Counted from the first letter of the stretch, positions 22,826-34,459 are shown. The stretch is DNA of 64,000 nt from Adiantum capillus-veneris (GCA_014529385.2 CM043943.1:155157092-155221091), one strand, 5' to 3'. Notes: generated by a model from the letters alone, not told the origin. A program made the numbers and translations.

Positions 22826-24366
22826 TCACTCTACACCCATCATCTCAATGCAATGTGCAAATCACTCTGAGGCTAGGCTCTTTGTGAGAGCATCTACAGA
22901 GTTATCATATGAACCTTGACTATCTTGATGCGCTTGCTAGCCAATATGTCCCATATCACACAATACTTGCATCTATGTGTTTCGACTTGGAGTGAAACAC
23001 GGGGTTTTTTGCTAATGCAATAACACTCTGACAAAATGCAACACTCGAGTCTGAAGGTCTCCCGCTAGACGAGCTAACCATACAGCTTTCTTGCTAGCAC
23101 CAAAAATTGCAACATATTCTGTCTCTATGGTGGAAGATGAAATGCAATCTTAGAGACCTAATCTCCATGGCACGGTTGCCCAAATACGAATACATAGCTA
23201 GACATGGATCTTCGACTATCCACACAACCTGCATAGTCTCCATCCGTTTAGCCCCCTATGGATGCACCACTATTTCCAAAGCGTAAGCATTTGCTTGCTA
23301 TATCATTAAGGTATCTCAAAACATGCTTCACTACTTTCCAATGCTTCTTACTAGGATTTTCCATAAATCTGCTAACCACTCTCATTGCAAATGCAATGTT
23401 TGGTCTAGTGGCTACCATGGCATAGATAAGATTGCCTATTGCTGAAGGAAACTTTGCCATTTTTGCTTTCTCAGGATTAAACTTGGCAGCATCATTCTTG
23501 CTACTTTTTTCATATGCCTGCATTGGGGTACTCAATGTAGCCTTCCCCCTGTATATTAAACCATTGCAAGACCTTGTGGATATATGTTTCTTGAGATAAC
23601 TCCAATGCTCCATTTTTCCTATCCCTCTTCATAAGCATACCAAGAAAGTAACTTGTATCTCCCAAATACTTTATAGAAAACTACAAGCTAAGTGAATTCT
23701 TCAAGATGACAATCTCGTCTTTAGACTTTCCGACGATGAGCATGCCATCAACATAAAGTATCAAGATGATAAGTGAATCATAGTTCACATTTTGTGTATA
23801 CAAGCAGTGATCTTCTGGGCTCCGTACATAATCTTGGGACTTCATGTGCACGTCAATGCCTTACATAGTCTACACACCACTTCTGCCCTTGTAGGGTTTT
23901 TATATTTAACTTTAAAACCCTCTGATTGTTTCATGTAGACATCTTCTTCTTGATCCCCATGAAGGAAAGCCGTTTTCACGTCCATTTGGACAAGTTCTAT
24001 GTTCTTAGTGGTGGCTACTAGTCCAAGCACAAGGCACAATGTGATCATCTTGACCTACCGGATAGAAAATATCATCAAAGTCCACGCCTTTCTTCTGTTT
24101 GAATCCTTTAACTGCAACCAATCTAGCCTTATACTTAAGCTCTAGATCCTTTGCTGTGTATTTTTTCTTATACACCCATTTGCAATCTAGCCTTATACTT
24201 AAGCTCAAGTCTTCTGCCGTGTATTTCTTCTTATACATACATTTGCAAGGCAAGGCTTATTTGCCATTACTCTACGAGTTCCCAAGTCTCATTTTCCATA
24301 ATCAATTTATACTTCGATTGCACTTCTACTCCCACTTCACGCTATCTTCCATTTGAATAGCCCATT
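22826..24366 (-). pseudogene. copia C reverse transcriptase and RNase H
   Basis: The reading direction is from 24366 downward. AIQMEDSVKWE begins the part after the split. It continues with MENETWELVE, CKWVYKKKYTA (this segment is tandemly duplicated, about 24135-24250), FKQKKGVDFDDIFYPV, QMDVKTAFLHGD, and an active-site YVDG in place of YVDD. RNase H ends in LTKSLASE and MMGVE just before the 3' LTR. The lost catalytic Asp and multiple frameshifts make it inactive. Confidence 0.85.
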
Positions 24367-24397
24367 AGGAAATTTTGGAGGTCATTTGGAGGGCCTT
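24365..24397 (+). repeat. Left terminal inverted repeat
   Basis: Starts TTAGGAAATTTTGG and contains GGTCATTTGGAGGGCCTT. It pairs with 41259-41292. Confidence 0.75.
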
Positions 24398-24659
24398 ATT
24401 GAAGAGAGAGAAAAGAAGGCGCAACCAATGAGCAACAACCTTATGTAACGTAGAAATGCATGGAAAATATCACAAAAATGAAAGAAAGCAGTTTAAAATA
24501 TTGAGATTTGTCCCATTTTTGTAAGGTAACTTCCTCGTCTCACAAAGTAGGGCCCACTGCCAGTAGCCGTCAAGTTGCTGAGACCTGACTACTGATTGAT
24601 AGCTAACTCTCTCCCTTTATTAAAAGATATCCACTCCCTTTATGAAAGTCTTTCAAAAC

Positions 24660-25360
24660 TCATTTTTCCTCCATTATAGCTATGGCTTCGTCTTCTTCCC
24701 ACCCAAGAAGTTCTAGAGGTTGCTCTACACTGTCCCCAACTAACCTCACCATTAGTGTGCCAAGAAGACCATGTAGTAGCATAAGCACTATCTCAATCTC
24801 ACACTCTCTCACTACAGATAATAGGTGGCAAGAGCACAGGATAAGCAAAGGTTCTTGGGTTCTTATGGAGCCAAGAAGGAGAAAAAGCTCAAAGGCAACA
24901 AATATGTACCTGCAATGTACATGTTGCTGAAACTATGCTGCTCTGCAAACCATTTGATTCCCTCTTGTGTGATAAGCTTCTTGATCGAGGGTGGTGTGTG
25001 AAAGAAACAAATGGAATATGTTGCAGGATTTCTCTCGACACTTTCATTGTCAAGTATATGCTCGTGACACAGACACTAATAATCTTCTTTTGGTACAAGC
25101 GTTCCCTTATTGAAGGTTGCTATGTGCCTATGGATCAAGAGGCAGCAAGTTTGGCAAACAATGCTGTCATAGACGTGGAATTGGTGGACAAAGACCTAAA
25201 TCTTATGATAGTAGTTACAATAAGGCATCAATGCAATCTTTTGCAACTTTGACATGGCATAGTGGAGGAGACTGTCGACATTGACTCCGTAAACTTATAT
25301 TTCTTGCTGGGCGGATGAAGAGTAATGCAACGAAGGGAGAAGCATTTTGTGGAGATCTTC
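24660..25360 (+). pseudogene. Unidentified coding-like segment at the left end of the TIR element
   Basis: Overlapping plus-strand frames (24682-24930 and 24935-25252) and a third frame running on to about 25430 give long open stretches, but none matches a family I recognise. It may be the first or last exons of an element gene, cut by the gag-only insertion at 25637. Confidence 0.3.
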
Positions 25361-25636
25361 TGGCCGTATTCAAATCGTGCCCATGTAATCTAGCCTGAAT
25401 GGCTTCAACAAAATGTAAATTTTTGGACTAGTTTAATCTTAATATCAAGTGTTTGCTCACAGCTCTCTCTCTCTCTCTAAACAGGTACAACAAAAGCATT
25501 ATGAAGTGTATTTCCAAGTACAAATTGTGGGTTGTGCAAGTGGCTTAAATACAATTGCAGCAAATATGGGAGCCTGCTATTAATTGTGTATTAAGAGTCT
25601 CTCTCTCTCTCTCTCTAAGTATTCGAAACACATAGA

Positions 25637-25948
25637 TGTAAAGTGTGAGCTTTGTCCTAAAGTGTGAGTCAAGGAGAGAAGAGTGGAATTATCCCACATG
25701 CTGTGGAGCAAGGCTGTAGAGCTACTTAAAGCTCATTTCATGAATGAATAAACACAACTCTATTTTGCACTATATGCTTGTCTATGGTGAGCCTGTGGTA
25801 AGCTAAGTCAATACTCAAAATTGTGTTTATGAGTCCAAGCTAATTCTATCTTGGAACCTAATCACTTGAGTGATAATCTTGCTTACACACACGCTTGCAC
25901 TATGTTTCCCTTTCATCCACCCTAGCTAGCATGATCCAATTCCTAACA
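25637..25948 (+). repeat. 5' LTR of the gag-only element
   Basis: 312 bp, TGTAAAG...CTAACA, canonical TG...CA ends. Confidence 0.9.
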
Positions 25949-25950
25949 AT

Positions 25951-25962
25951 TGGTATCAAAGC
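25951..25962 (+). other. Primer-binding site of the gag-only element
   Basis: TGGTATCAAAGC, two bases after the LTR, one mismatch to TGGTATCAGAGC. Confidence 0.85.
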
Positions 25963-26978
25963 TTTAGGTTATGCTAGCTAGATTTGTCATTATGCATTAG
26001 TGTGTTAATTATTAACATCTCCATTAGATTGATTAGCATTTCATAATTATTGTTACGGTCCATTGACATTTTCATAACTAGTTGCATCTCTCACTAATTA
26101 AGCACTAATCTAGCTATGTAATGGAAATGGCCTATGAACTTTGAGAGTAGCGGAATTAGGACATTAGGTAAAGTGCTTTTGAGAGATTAATTTGTGAGCA
26201 TAGCGGGTGAACTTAATTGATGGTATCAACATAAACATGGTACTTAGTTAACTTGACATGAACAATACTTTTGCAAGAGAGAGAGTTTAGAGAACATGAC
26301 AATAGTTGAGGACCGGATTCATATGGAGCCAATCCCCCCTCGAATAGGCATTTGTATTATAGTTTCTCCCATCAAGAGAGACTTGGTACAATACAATCTT
26401 TGTGTTCCTTGTGACCTACGTGATGCAATGAAGATGGAAAGATTCATGCATCACAAGCATAACATAAACTTGTAGAAAGCATTAACTATCCCAAGCCTCA
26501 ATTCCAAGGCCTCAAACACCTTCAAAGGTGGAGAGAGCTAGCGGGGAATGAGGATAGGGAAGAGGAAGAAGAAACATTCCACAGGAGAAAGAAATAGTTC
26601 CTCACTTATCATTACTCTTCTTGCTAGCATACATAATAGCATAGTAATGGAGATGGAGAAGATGGTAATCTTAAGCATTGAAGCATGGCTCTTGGTTGGA
26701 TTTGCATTCCATAGCCAAGAGTGTTGATGTAGGCTCTCACTTCTCACAATCTTGGAGAAGGAGGTGGTGTTCTTCAACTTTCACTAAGTGAGAATGCCCT
26801 TGCAAATGAGTGAGTGTGTGTGGAGTATAGCCCCCTAGCACCCCCCCTCCTTGCTTTGGGCGAGTGGTGACTTTTCTACATGCTGCAAGCTCATTGGACC
26901 CCTCTCCCCCTAGCCAATCACATGCAGCATGCAGTCAAGTACATGGGTAGTCTTTTGACAAGTGTCCTCCTTACCCCT

Positions 26979-26979
<1 letters not shown>

Positions 26980-27021
<42 letters not shown>
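26980..27021. repeat. (GA)n microsatellite
   Basis: A pure GA run in the long leader of the gag-only element. Confidence 0.9.
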
Positions 27022-27025
<4 letters not shown>

Positions 27026-27214
27026 AAAATATCTAGATATTTGTTGGATGGAAGTAGAAGCTCATTGGACCCCTCTTTAGCCTAACCAATAGCATTCAAG
27101 CACACCATGTGGTTAAGCTTAGTGAGAGTCTGACATGTGTCCCATGCGCCCTTTCAGAAAAGGGGTGCCCCTTGATTGAGTGGAAGGTTAGGTCAAAGAT
27201 TCCCCTAACTTTGG

Positions 27215-27627
27215 GACTTTTATGCATAGGAAGCTTCTCAAGCAACTTCCTCATTAAGTGTGTAGAGTCTCTTTTTGACTCAAGCATCTTACCCCCCATG
27301 CACAGGAAGCTTCTCAAGTAACTTCCTCATTAAGTGTGAAGGGTCTCTTTTTGACTCAAGCATCTTACCTCCCATGCATAGGAAGCTTCTCAAGCAACTT
27401 CCTCACTAAGTATGACAAGTACCTGAAGTACCTTAGTCATTCAAGCATGACAAGCACCTTAGGTGGAGTTCCCACCTCAAGCTCAGCCCTAGCTTGCCTA
27501 GGTCAAAGGCAAGTTTAGGTCGGGTTGTTACCTCAAGCACATCCCTAGCTTGCTTAAGGTCAAAGATAAGTAAGTTTAGGTCGGGTTTCCACCTCAAGCT
27601 CAGCCCTAGCTTGCGTAAGGTCAAAGG
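27215..27627 (+). repeat. Two adjacent minisatellites in the leader (77 bp and about 60 bp units)
   Basis: The first repeats GGAAGCTTCTCAAG, ACTTCCTCA, TTTTTGACTCAAGCATCTTA about 2.5 times (from about 27226). The second repeats CACCTCAAGCTCAGCCCTAG, CTTG, AAGGTCAAAG and TTTAGGTCGGGTT about 2.6 times (from about 27472). Confidence 0.8.
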
Positions 27628-28878
27628 ACTTTTAACACTAACCATTGGAGGTATTTAATGAAGCTAACCCAAGGTCTTTTAAGCTCCATTAGTTAACCTT
27701 GCTCTTTGACAGACCATCTCTCATTTGGGCCCCTTTACCATTGGCCCCATGTTGAGATAGATCCGTAAGCACATGTCTATATTATAACCCTTTTTCCCGT
27801 TTATTATCCCACATTAAATGATCAGTTTAATATGAGAAAATCATTTGGGTTCGTTAGATATTAGATATTTAATGACAAGCTATGTGTGGGCATGTCCTTG
27901 GCACACCCAAGAGGCCACTACCCTCCATGGCTAGGTAGACTTGATTAGGGAGAGGATTAGCATCTTTTTGTGTTTCATTTTAGATTGCCCTTTTGTGTCA
28001 ATTTTTGCATCATTTGCCTCTTCGATTAAATTTATTGAACTCATTTTCTTTTTGCATTGCTCACCACATCCCAAAGTGCTCATTTCAAGCTTTCCATAGA
28101 GCCTTCAAGCTCTGCAATCCGAGCCAAAGAACTCCATTAAACCTATCCTCACTGTTACCTTTTATTAGGTGTATGTGTGTGTGTGTGTGTGTGTATGGAG
28201 CCTGCTAGCTTGAGTTTAAGACTCTATTTTTAGGAACTCCTTCACAAGCAAAGCTCGTGGGCTTGTTGGCTAGCTAATGTTGGATATGCTATATTTGGAA
28301 CGCGAGGCTGAGGGGTCAAATCGTATCCTTGCTTTGGCAACTCGAGCGGACGTGAAGCATTGAATGCAATATGTTTTTTTAGGAAGTCGGGTCCGCAAGG
28401 GTCTGTTCTTGCCGCACTTTTTTTTTGCCCGCCTGCCCGCGCCTGCCCGACAAGCTGCCCTGCTACCCGCACCTGCCCCAACTGGGCGGCCCTGCCTGCC
28501 TTGCCCGTGTTGCCCAAACCTGACCCCGCCCATCTAGCCAGCCCGTTGGCACAAGCACCGGCTCACACAGCCGCGAGCACCACAAGGGGAGGTTCCTATA
28601 AGGCCTTGCAAAAGGTCCTCCTTTGGAGCCGCTTCCCACTTGTAGCAGAGGAGATGCTTGGCATGATTTTTTAAAGCCAAACCATCAAAGTTCTATTTAA
28701 CCTACCCTACCTCCCTTCAAGAGAAATTCAAAAGGATTTCCAAAGCATTCAAAGGCGGTTTAAGAAAACTATCAAACTTCATCGAGCTTCAAGACGGGTC
28801 TTCCAAGCAATCAAAGAATACATTTGTTTTTCCTTGTGAAAAGGAGCTTCACTCTGGTGAAGAGGAGATTCACAAAGG

Positions 28879-28882
<4 letters not shown>

Positions 28883-28914
<32 letters not shown>
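28883..28914. repeat. (CT)n microsatellite
   Basis: A pure CT run about 130 bp upstream of the gag start. Confidence 0.9.
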
Positions 28915-28917
<3 letters not shown>

Positions 28918-29042
28918 TTGCAGTGAAATGAACCTAGCCGAGCACAACTTCAAATAAATTTTTTCAAATTCTTGTGCACCGTGTAAAGAGATAGACACTG
29001 GCTAGGAGAGTCTCCTAAGCTAAGACCCCTCTATTAGCACAA

Positions 29043-29912
29043 ATGGGGGACAAGAGAATAGAAAAATTCAACGGGGAAGGGTTTCACACCTGGCAAACGA
29101 AATTAAGAGGATATTTTATGAAAAAATGTTTATGGTCTGTCATCAGCACTGCCTTAGAGCAACAAGCCGAACCCGATGGAGTGCACACTAGGGCATCTAC
29201 TCTCATAGCAATTGCACATAATTTGACCAAAGATGAACAAGCATTAGGAATCATCATCACCTCCTTGCATGACAATTATGTGCATTTCATAGACGAATGT
29301 ATGCATGAACATGATGCCTGGCATGTTTTAGAAAGCAATTTTGGAGCCAGGGCCAAAAGAAGTAAAGTTAGTCTCAAAAGACAACTTTACAAGATCACCA
29401 TGATTGAAGGGGAGGACATTGCTAGCCTAGTAAATAGGCTTAAGAGCATTGTCATACAACTCACTTACATCCAGGTCAAAGTACCAGAAGACGACAAACT
29501 GGCCATACTATTAAGTGCACTTCCACCTTCTTATGACCACTTAGTCACAATTCTTGAAGAAAAAGAACCGGCTCCACCCTTTCAAGATGTCATCAACTCA
29601 GTCCAAGCAGAAGAAAGAAAGCAAAAAGGCTCATTAACTCCATCAGGAGGGGCCTTTGTCACAACATCCTCAAGGGGAAGATATTCGCCATCGACATCAT
29701 CAACCGGAAGAAAGTGTTATGAATGTGGAAGAATGGGACACATAGCGAAAGACTGCTACACAAACAATCCTTGCAACAAATGTGGTAAGAAGGGACACCC
29801 ACCTTCTCGATGCTACTCAAATGGAGGTAGTAGCAGTAGAGAAAGCAACAGTAGTAGAAGCAACAACAGAAGCAAGGCAAGAGACCTAACAAAGGATCAG
29901 CTCACATGGTAG
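29043..29912 (+). CDS. Intact copia-type Gag with two zinc knuckles
   Basis: 289 codons with an ATG start. The N-terminal FNGEGFHTWQTKLRGYF is the usual copia gag opening. A UBN2-type helical region contains KVSLKRQLYKITM and IASLVNRLKSIVIQL. Two CCHC knuckles follow at about residues 225-238 (CYECGRMGHIAKDC) and 244-257 (CNKCGKKGHPPSRC), then a Ser/Arg/Asn-rich tail. Gag assembles the cytoplasmic particle and packages element RNA. The frame is completely open while every other gag in the window is broken, which suggests recent activity or selection on Gag. A stop follows at 29910 and no pol is fused to it. Confidence 0.92.
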   Translation: MGDKRIEKFNGEGFHTWQTKLRGYFMKKCLWSVISTALEQQAEPDGVHTRASTLIAIAHNLTKDEQALGIIITSLHDNYVHFIDECMHEHDAWHVLESNFGARAKRSKVSLKRQLYKITMIEGEDIASLVNRLKSIVIQLTYIQVKVPEDDKLAILLSALPPSYDHLVTILEEKEPAPPFQDVINSVQAEERKQKGSLTPSGGAFVTTSSRGRYSPSTSSTGRKCYECGRMGHIAKDCYTNNPCNKCGKKGHPPSRCYSNGGSSSRESNSSRSNNRSKARDLTKDQLTW

Positions 29913-30003
29913 AAGACGAAGAAGACAAAGGAGAGACCAACCTTGTCTTTTATGGAGACGTACTTTGAAGATGCAGCCTCTCTACTTGTAGGGGAGGGCT
30001 TTT

Positions 30004-30120
30004 TCCTGTGTGGATATTATCATCCTGTGTGGATTTTGTCAGCCTGTGTGGATTTTACCATCCTGTGTGGATTTTACCATCCTGTGTGGATACCAGCTTA
30101 TCATCCTGTGTGGATCATGC
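30004..30120 (+). repeat. Minisatellite of about 18 bp units
   Basis: CCTGTGTGGAT(TTT) with a short ACCAT or GTCAG spacer repeats six or seven times just after gag. Confidence 0.85.
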
Positions 30121-30152
30121 ATCTCTAGTATTTTGTCATAGTCCAAACCTCT

Positions 30153-30162
30153 AGGGGAGGAT
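30153..30162 (+). other. Polypurine tract of the gag-only element
   Basis: AGGGGAGGAT abuts the TG of the 3' LTR. Confidence 0.8.
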
Positions 30163-30482
30163 TGTAAAGTGTGAGCTTTGTCTTAAAGTGTGAGTCAAGG
30201 AGAGAAGAGTGGAATTATCCCACATGCTCTGGAGCAAGGCTATAGAGCTACTTAAAGCTCATTTCATGAATGAATGAATAAACACAACTCTATTTTGCTC
30301 TACATGCTTGTCTATGTGAGCCTGTGCTAAGCTAAGTCAATACTCGAGATTGTGTTTATGAGTCCAAGCTAATTCTATCTTGGAACCTAATTCACTTGAG
30401 TGATAATCTTGCTTACATACACACACGCTTGCACTATGTTTCCCTTTCATCCACCCTAGCTAGCATGATCCAATTCCTAACA
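30163..30482 (+). repeat. 3' LTR of the gag-only element
   Basis: 320 bp. It differs from the 5' LTR by about eight substitutions and a few small indels, and is followed by the ATAGA target duplication. Confidence 0.9.
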
Positions 30483-31122
30483 ATAGATAGGTAGACAATA
30501 TCAATTTAATGTATAAACCATGAATTACTAAGTACATTTGTAAGTACAAATTCCGATGTGCTCAATGGGCTTAAGTACAATCCTTGCAGGTATGGGACCA
30601 AAATGTCCTCTAGGTAAAAATCGTGAAGATGCCCTTCAAATGAAGGTGGGAAAATAGTAGTGCCGGGTGGATTATGTGGCGTGTCATCAATCAACAAAGT
30701 ATTGAGAGCATCATAAGGCACATTGATCTATTTGAAATGTCCTGCAATGGTAATATAATTTCTTTGACTATACACAAAATAAAAATCCGATCTCTAAATT
30801 TCAACGAAATTGTAAACTATGGTAACAAGGGAATTTAACTTTTGGGAATGCAGTGAAGACCAGATAGCAACCCTAAACCGTGGAATCAAAAAATTCAAAA
30901 ATTCCTTTGTGCCTGGTCAAATTACTACTCTGAGATTTCCCAAGCGGAAACTACGTAAATCGAAGATCTTTGTAGGTCCACTGTACGGCTCTCGTAGCAG
31001 CAACAATCCATTGAGAGCCAAAATAATTAGTCTCTGCGATCATTGTGTGCATACATATAAGTAGTTAGAAACAAAAAAGAGTATATTATTAAGTACAATG
31101 GATATTATCGGAACAACCATAT

Positions 31123-31809
31123 CTACTTGAAACAAAAGTCCATATTGGTCATGTCTAATGTTGACATTCTGTTGTTGAGTGTCAATGTTCCCTTCTGTAT
31201 TGCTAAAGGTATCCACCTCTTGTGGTTGTGTAGTACATGATTCTTGTGTTTCCATGGCCAAATGGTTAATTTGTTATGTTGTCTCTTCCTGGCTTTAATT
31301 TGCAACCTTGGCTCCTCCACTACATGGCCTAGACACTCTGTATCTTCTCTCGGCTCTAAAGAGCTCTTCACATCAGCAATTACTGGAGCTTGGACTCTTT
31401 CATATTGATCATGTGCCTCATCCTGTGCCACAATAATAGGCACTCCCTTATCCTCCTCTACTTGGCCTAGAACCTCTGTTGCATTCCTTGGCTCTGAAGA
31501 GTATTTTACATCAGCATTTTCAAGAGCTTGGTCTACTTCACATTGATCAACTCCAACTTCTGTTTCAGCCGCTCCAACTGCAAAGCAAATCGGTGTCTGT
31601 TCCTCTAATATTGGGTCAGTTTTAAGGTTTTGGTTTCCAGTGGTGGAAACTGACATGATTTCCTCATCACCAGTCATTGTTAAAGTTATTATATGGTCGT
31701 CAACAAAACTGTCTTCTGCATCTAAAACTCTAGGAGTTAAAATAGATAGTAGATGTTGAATAATTGATGCGCGGGACCTTTGTAAATATTCAAAGGTATA
31801 ATTTTCCAC
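31123..31809 (-). pseudogene. Unidentified acidic protein segment with internal repeat (TIR element)
   Basis: An open frame of 228 codons. It contains two related blocks of about 45 residues (ADVKYSSEPRNATEVLGQV and ADVKSSLEPREDTECLGHV) rich in Glu and Asp, and a basic C-terminal part. No family is recognised. It lies about 900 bp downstream of the CENH3-like segment on the same strand, so it could be a later exon of the same gene. That is inference; splice sites were not confirmed. Confidence 0.35.
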
Positions 31810-32159
31810 AGCATTCTACAAAATTAGGTTAACTTGTGGCCTCAATACTTCAATTAATAATAGCACCAAGTTGGTCCAGACCATAACACTGAAATAGCTT
31901 AGACATAAATGGATTCAAAGAAAAAAAACTTTGTCGTATGTACTCTGTGTGGAGAAGACATCTCCAACCACAAGAATTTAGATCTGTTTGATTACGCACT
32001 TTGACAACTTTAAAGGTTTCCTTGTAGAGTTCTTGATTTCCACAAAGCCTTTCGTAGAGGTGAAGTAATCTTTTTACACATATATGAACAATGAAAGTTA
32101 TTTGTTATTAACAATATTGAGGTCATCATCCATAGCCCAAATAAACACTCTAGGTTATA

Positions 32160-32700
32160 TCAACACTTACAGTCTTATCTCTAAATGTGTTCCTTGTATG
32201 GAGTTGATAGTCCATACCACTTGTTTGTCCAGTTCAATGGCTTTATTTGATTCGTATGGAAACGCCAGAGTTGTGACCCGAAGCATTGGATAGTGAAAAA
32301 ACCATTTCTCCAATGTGTCATGAGGGGTGTTTTTTATTTGGAGTAGCACGGACATTTGTGGATCTAAAACATGTATTTCAGTATGGGTTTGTTGAGGGAG
32401 TTGGCTCTTTATTAAGCTACAATCAATAACAAGGATTTAATTAGTAACCAAATACAAAAGTAAAGGATCTTAAAGGTAGAGAAGGGCACTTAATTTAGGC
32501 ATAAATAAACAATAGAGTCTGTAATTTGTACATTGAGATCTATCAAAATCCCAATATCAATAGAATCCAGAGCTAATTGCCGAGTACCATCAGGGGAATA
32601 TTCGGTTGTTAACAATCCTTCTTTCATGGAATGCAAAATATCGTTGTTTCTTTCATTTAAGTCTGTGGTAACTAGCCCATAATTTCTCCTCTGTGCCTCT
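32160..32700 (-). pseudogene. Exon-like segments downstream of the CENH3-like histone
   Basis: Two minus-strand coding-like stretches. About 32700-32515 contains NYGLVTTDLNERNND and GTRQLALDSIDIGILID. About 32380-32167 contains IKNTPHDTLEKWFFHYPMLR. They are open over their length but in different frames. Their order and spacing suggest exons of one gene with the segments on either side. No homology is recognised. Confidence 0.35.
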
Positions 32701-32706
32701 TCATCA

Positions 32707-33311
32707 TCAGCAACAGTCTCTATCTGCTTTAATTTCTCTGCTTCCAGGCAACATCTTTCTTCTTGCTCTGGTGTTCACATCATGAGTAACCTCATGAATC
32801 TTAACCCCATGCTCCCGTCGGCCTGGTGGTATTAGCAATATATCCTTCATTTTAGGGTCAATAAACTCATTAGGGATGAGGAGCTTATCGTATCTCCAAC
32901 ATACTCTCTTGAGCGTCTCACTGTCCTTGTCCATTATTGTGACCCGGTGAGCATGAGCAGCAACAATGGTGATATCATTAAAGTAATCTAGTAAAAAATC
33001 TTATGTTGCTTCTTGAAGACAGAGCAGGGCAACAACCTTCCATCTCATTCTACCAGCACATCCTTCCTCGCAAATCTGTCTTACTGCTCTTTGGAAAGGA
33101 AGTTTAGGGACACAAAGCTCAATACATTTTTGAGCTTTTTTGATCTCTCTGAATAACCCCATGTTTTTCTGAATATTCTTCATTCTTGGTCCCTTCAATA
33201 TCTTCATGGTTTACTTGGTCTTTTCTTCTTACTAGCAGACCTTCCACATGCTTTCTTTGCAAGTCTTGGTCCTTTCCCTGCCATCCTTGCTGTTTCCTTT
33301 GTTCTTGCCAT
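32707..33311 (-). pseudogene. Histone H3 variant, CENH3-like, broken
   Basis: The ATG at 33311 opens a 35-codon H3-type tail that begins MARTKETAR and stays Lys/Arg-rich. A frame change near 33207 is followed by the histone fold in a second frame: alpha-1 has KLPFQRAVRQI, alpha-2 has LCLQEA, and after one in-frame TAA (33001-33003) alpha-2/alpha-3 continue with DFLLDYFND and AHAHRVTIMDKDSETLKR. Canonical H3 has KLPFQRLVREI, LALQEA and RVTIMPKD at these places. Loop 1 is one residue longer than in canonical H3 and ends in an RW pair, as in plant CENH3. CENH3 replaces H3 in centromeric nucleosomes. The frameshift and stop argue for a pseudogene. The frame runs about 50 codons past the normal H3 end, into unknown sequence. 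Confidence 0.8.
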
Positions 33312-33335
33312 TCCACTGTAAAAGAAAAATGCAAG

Positions 33336-33339
<4 letters not shown>

Positions 33340-33397
<58 letters not shown>

Positions 33398-33489
33398 GTG
33401 TGTGTGTGTGTGTGTGTGTGGATTACGGTGCGCGGACCCAAACCTAAGAAACGATCATAGCTATCGCCTGCCATGTTCCAATATTGGTG

Positions 33490-33568
<79 letters not shown>

Positions 33569-33639
33569 TGTGGATCATGGCGCACAGGCTCAAATTGAGA
33601 AGGGAACATATCCTATCACACGCCGTGTTCCAATTCTTG

Positions 33640-33722
<83 letters not shown>

Positions 33723-33889
33723 TGTGGATCATGACGCACAGGCTCAAATTTGAGAAGGAAACATAGCCTATCACATGTCGTGTTCCAATTCTGTATTCTC
33801 TCTATGTATGTGTGTGCATGTGTCTTCCTCTTTCAAAAGCAACAAACACTCAAAAACACTCTCTCTCTATCTCTCTCTCTCTCTCTCTT

Positions 33890-33959
<70 letters not shown>

Positions 33960-34459
33960 ACATCAACAAACACTCTGGGAAGTATCAAATACAAAGTAAA
34001 TTACCAAATAAAAGCTTTTACAATATATCATTGTACAAGCTTTTGATATTGTGGATCACAGCGCGCGTCAAGGCTTTTCAAAGGATTATTTCGACTGTAG
34101 CGCGCCGTGATCCTCAGAGGAATTCTATATTTCAAATGTCTTAACTATTTCTCTGTGTCTATATGGCTATCTTCCATACCATTCTAATCTAAACTAGCTT
34201 AGCTTACATGATCATTATGTGTAAATTCCTATAGAGTTTTAAACAACAAGCTAGTCAGGTCATAATACCTCTCTTGGTGGATAAAAGCGGTTTGAAATGA
34301 GTATACGAGACGGATTCCCCTAAGTGCTGCTTTCAATAGGTTGAAAACGCTTGAAGGAGTTCGTTTGACCTTAGTAGCTCTTCACTCTGTGTCTTCGGCA
34401 ATATCAGTTGTGCGCCTTGGTTGTAGAGGTCGTCTGCGATGATGCAATTCTCTTTGGTT

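Larger units (their letters stand above)
25637..30482 (+). mobile_element. Gag-only (TR-GAG-like) non-autonomous LTR retrotransposon
   Basis: It has two LTRs about 97% alike by eye, a primer-binding site next to the left LTR, an intact gag, a polypurine tract and a perfect 5 bp target duplication ATAGA (25632-25636 and 30483-30487). There is no protease, integrase or RT; only about 240 bp lie between the gag stop and the polypurine tract. Such elements must borrow pol functions from autonomous copia relatives. The 3.1 kb leader before gag is non-coding and rich in minisatellites. The close LTRs and open gag make it the youngest complete insertion seen here. Confidence 0.9.

Noticed and set aside
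23030-23090. tRNA-like stretch in the RNase H region of copia C
   Set aside because: Only an A-box-like half is visible; the B-box is poor and the region still aligns with degenerate RNase H.
28242-28674. GC-rich Ala/Pro frames near 28.4 kb
   Set aside because: Low-complexity CCCGC-rich patch inside the leader of the gag-only element; no family match.
33169-33214. A 46 bp GT...AG intron to explain the frame change in the histone-like gene
   Set aside because: Removing it does not restore the frame, and the length is below usual plant introns; a frameshift is the simpler reading.
33186-34144. Long Ser-Leu or Arg-Glu frames
   Set aside because: They are direct translations of (CT)n and (GA)n arrays with no start context or conserved sequence.
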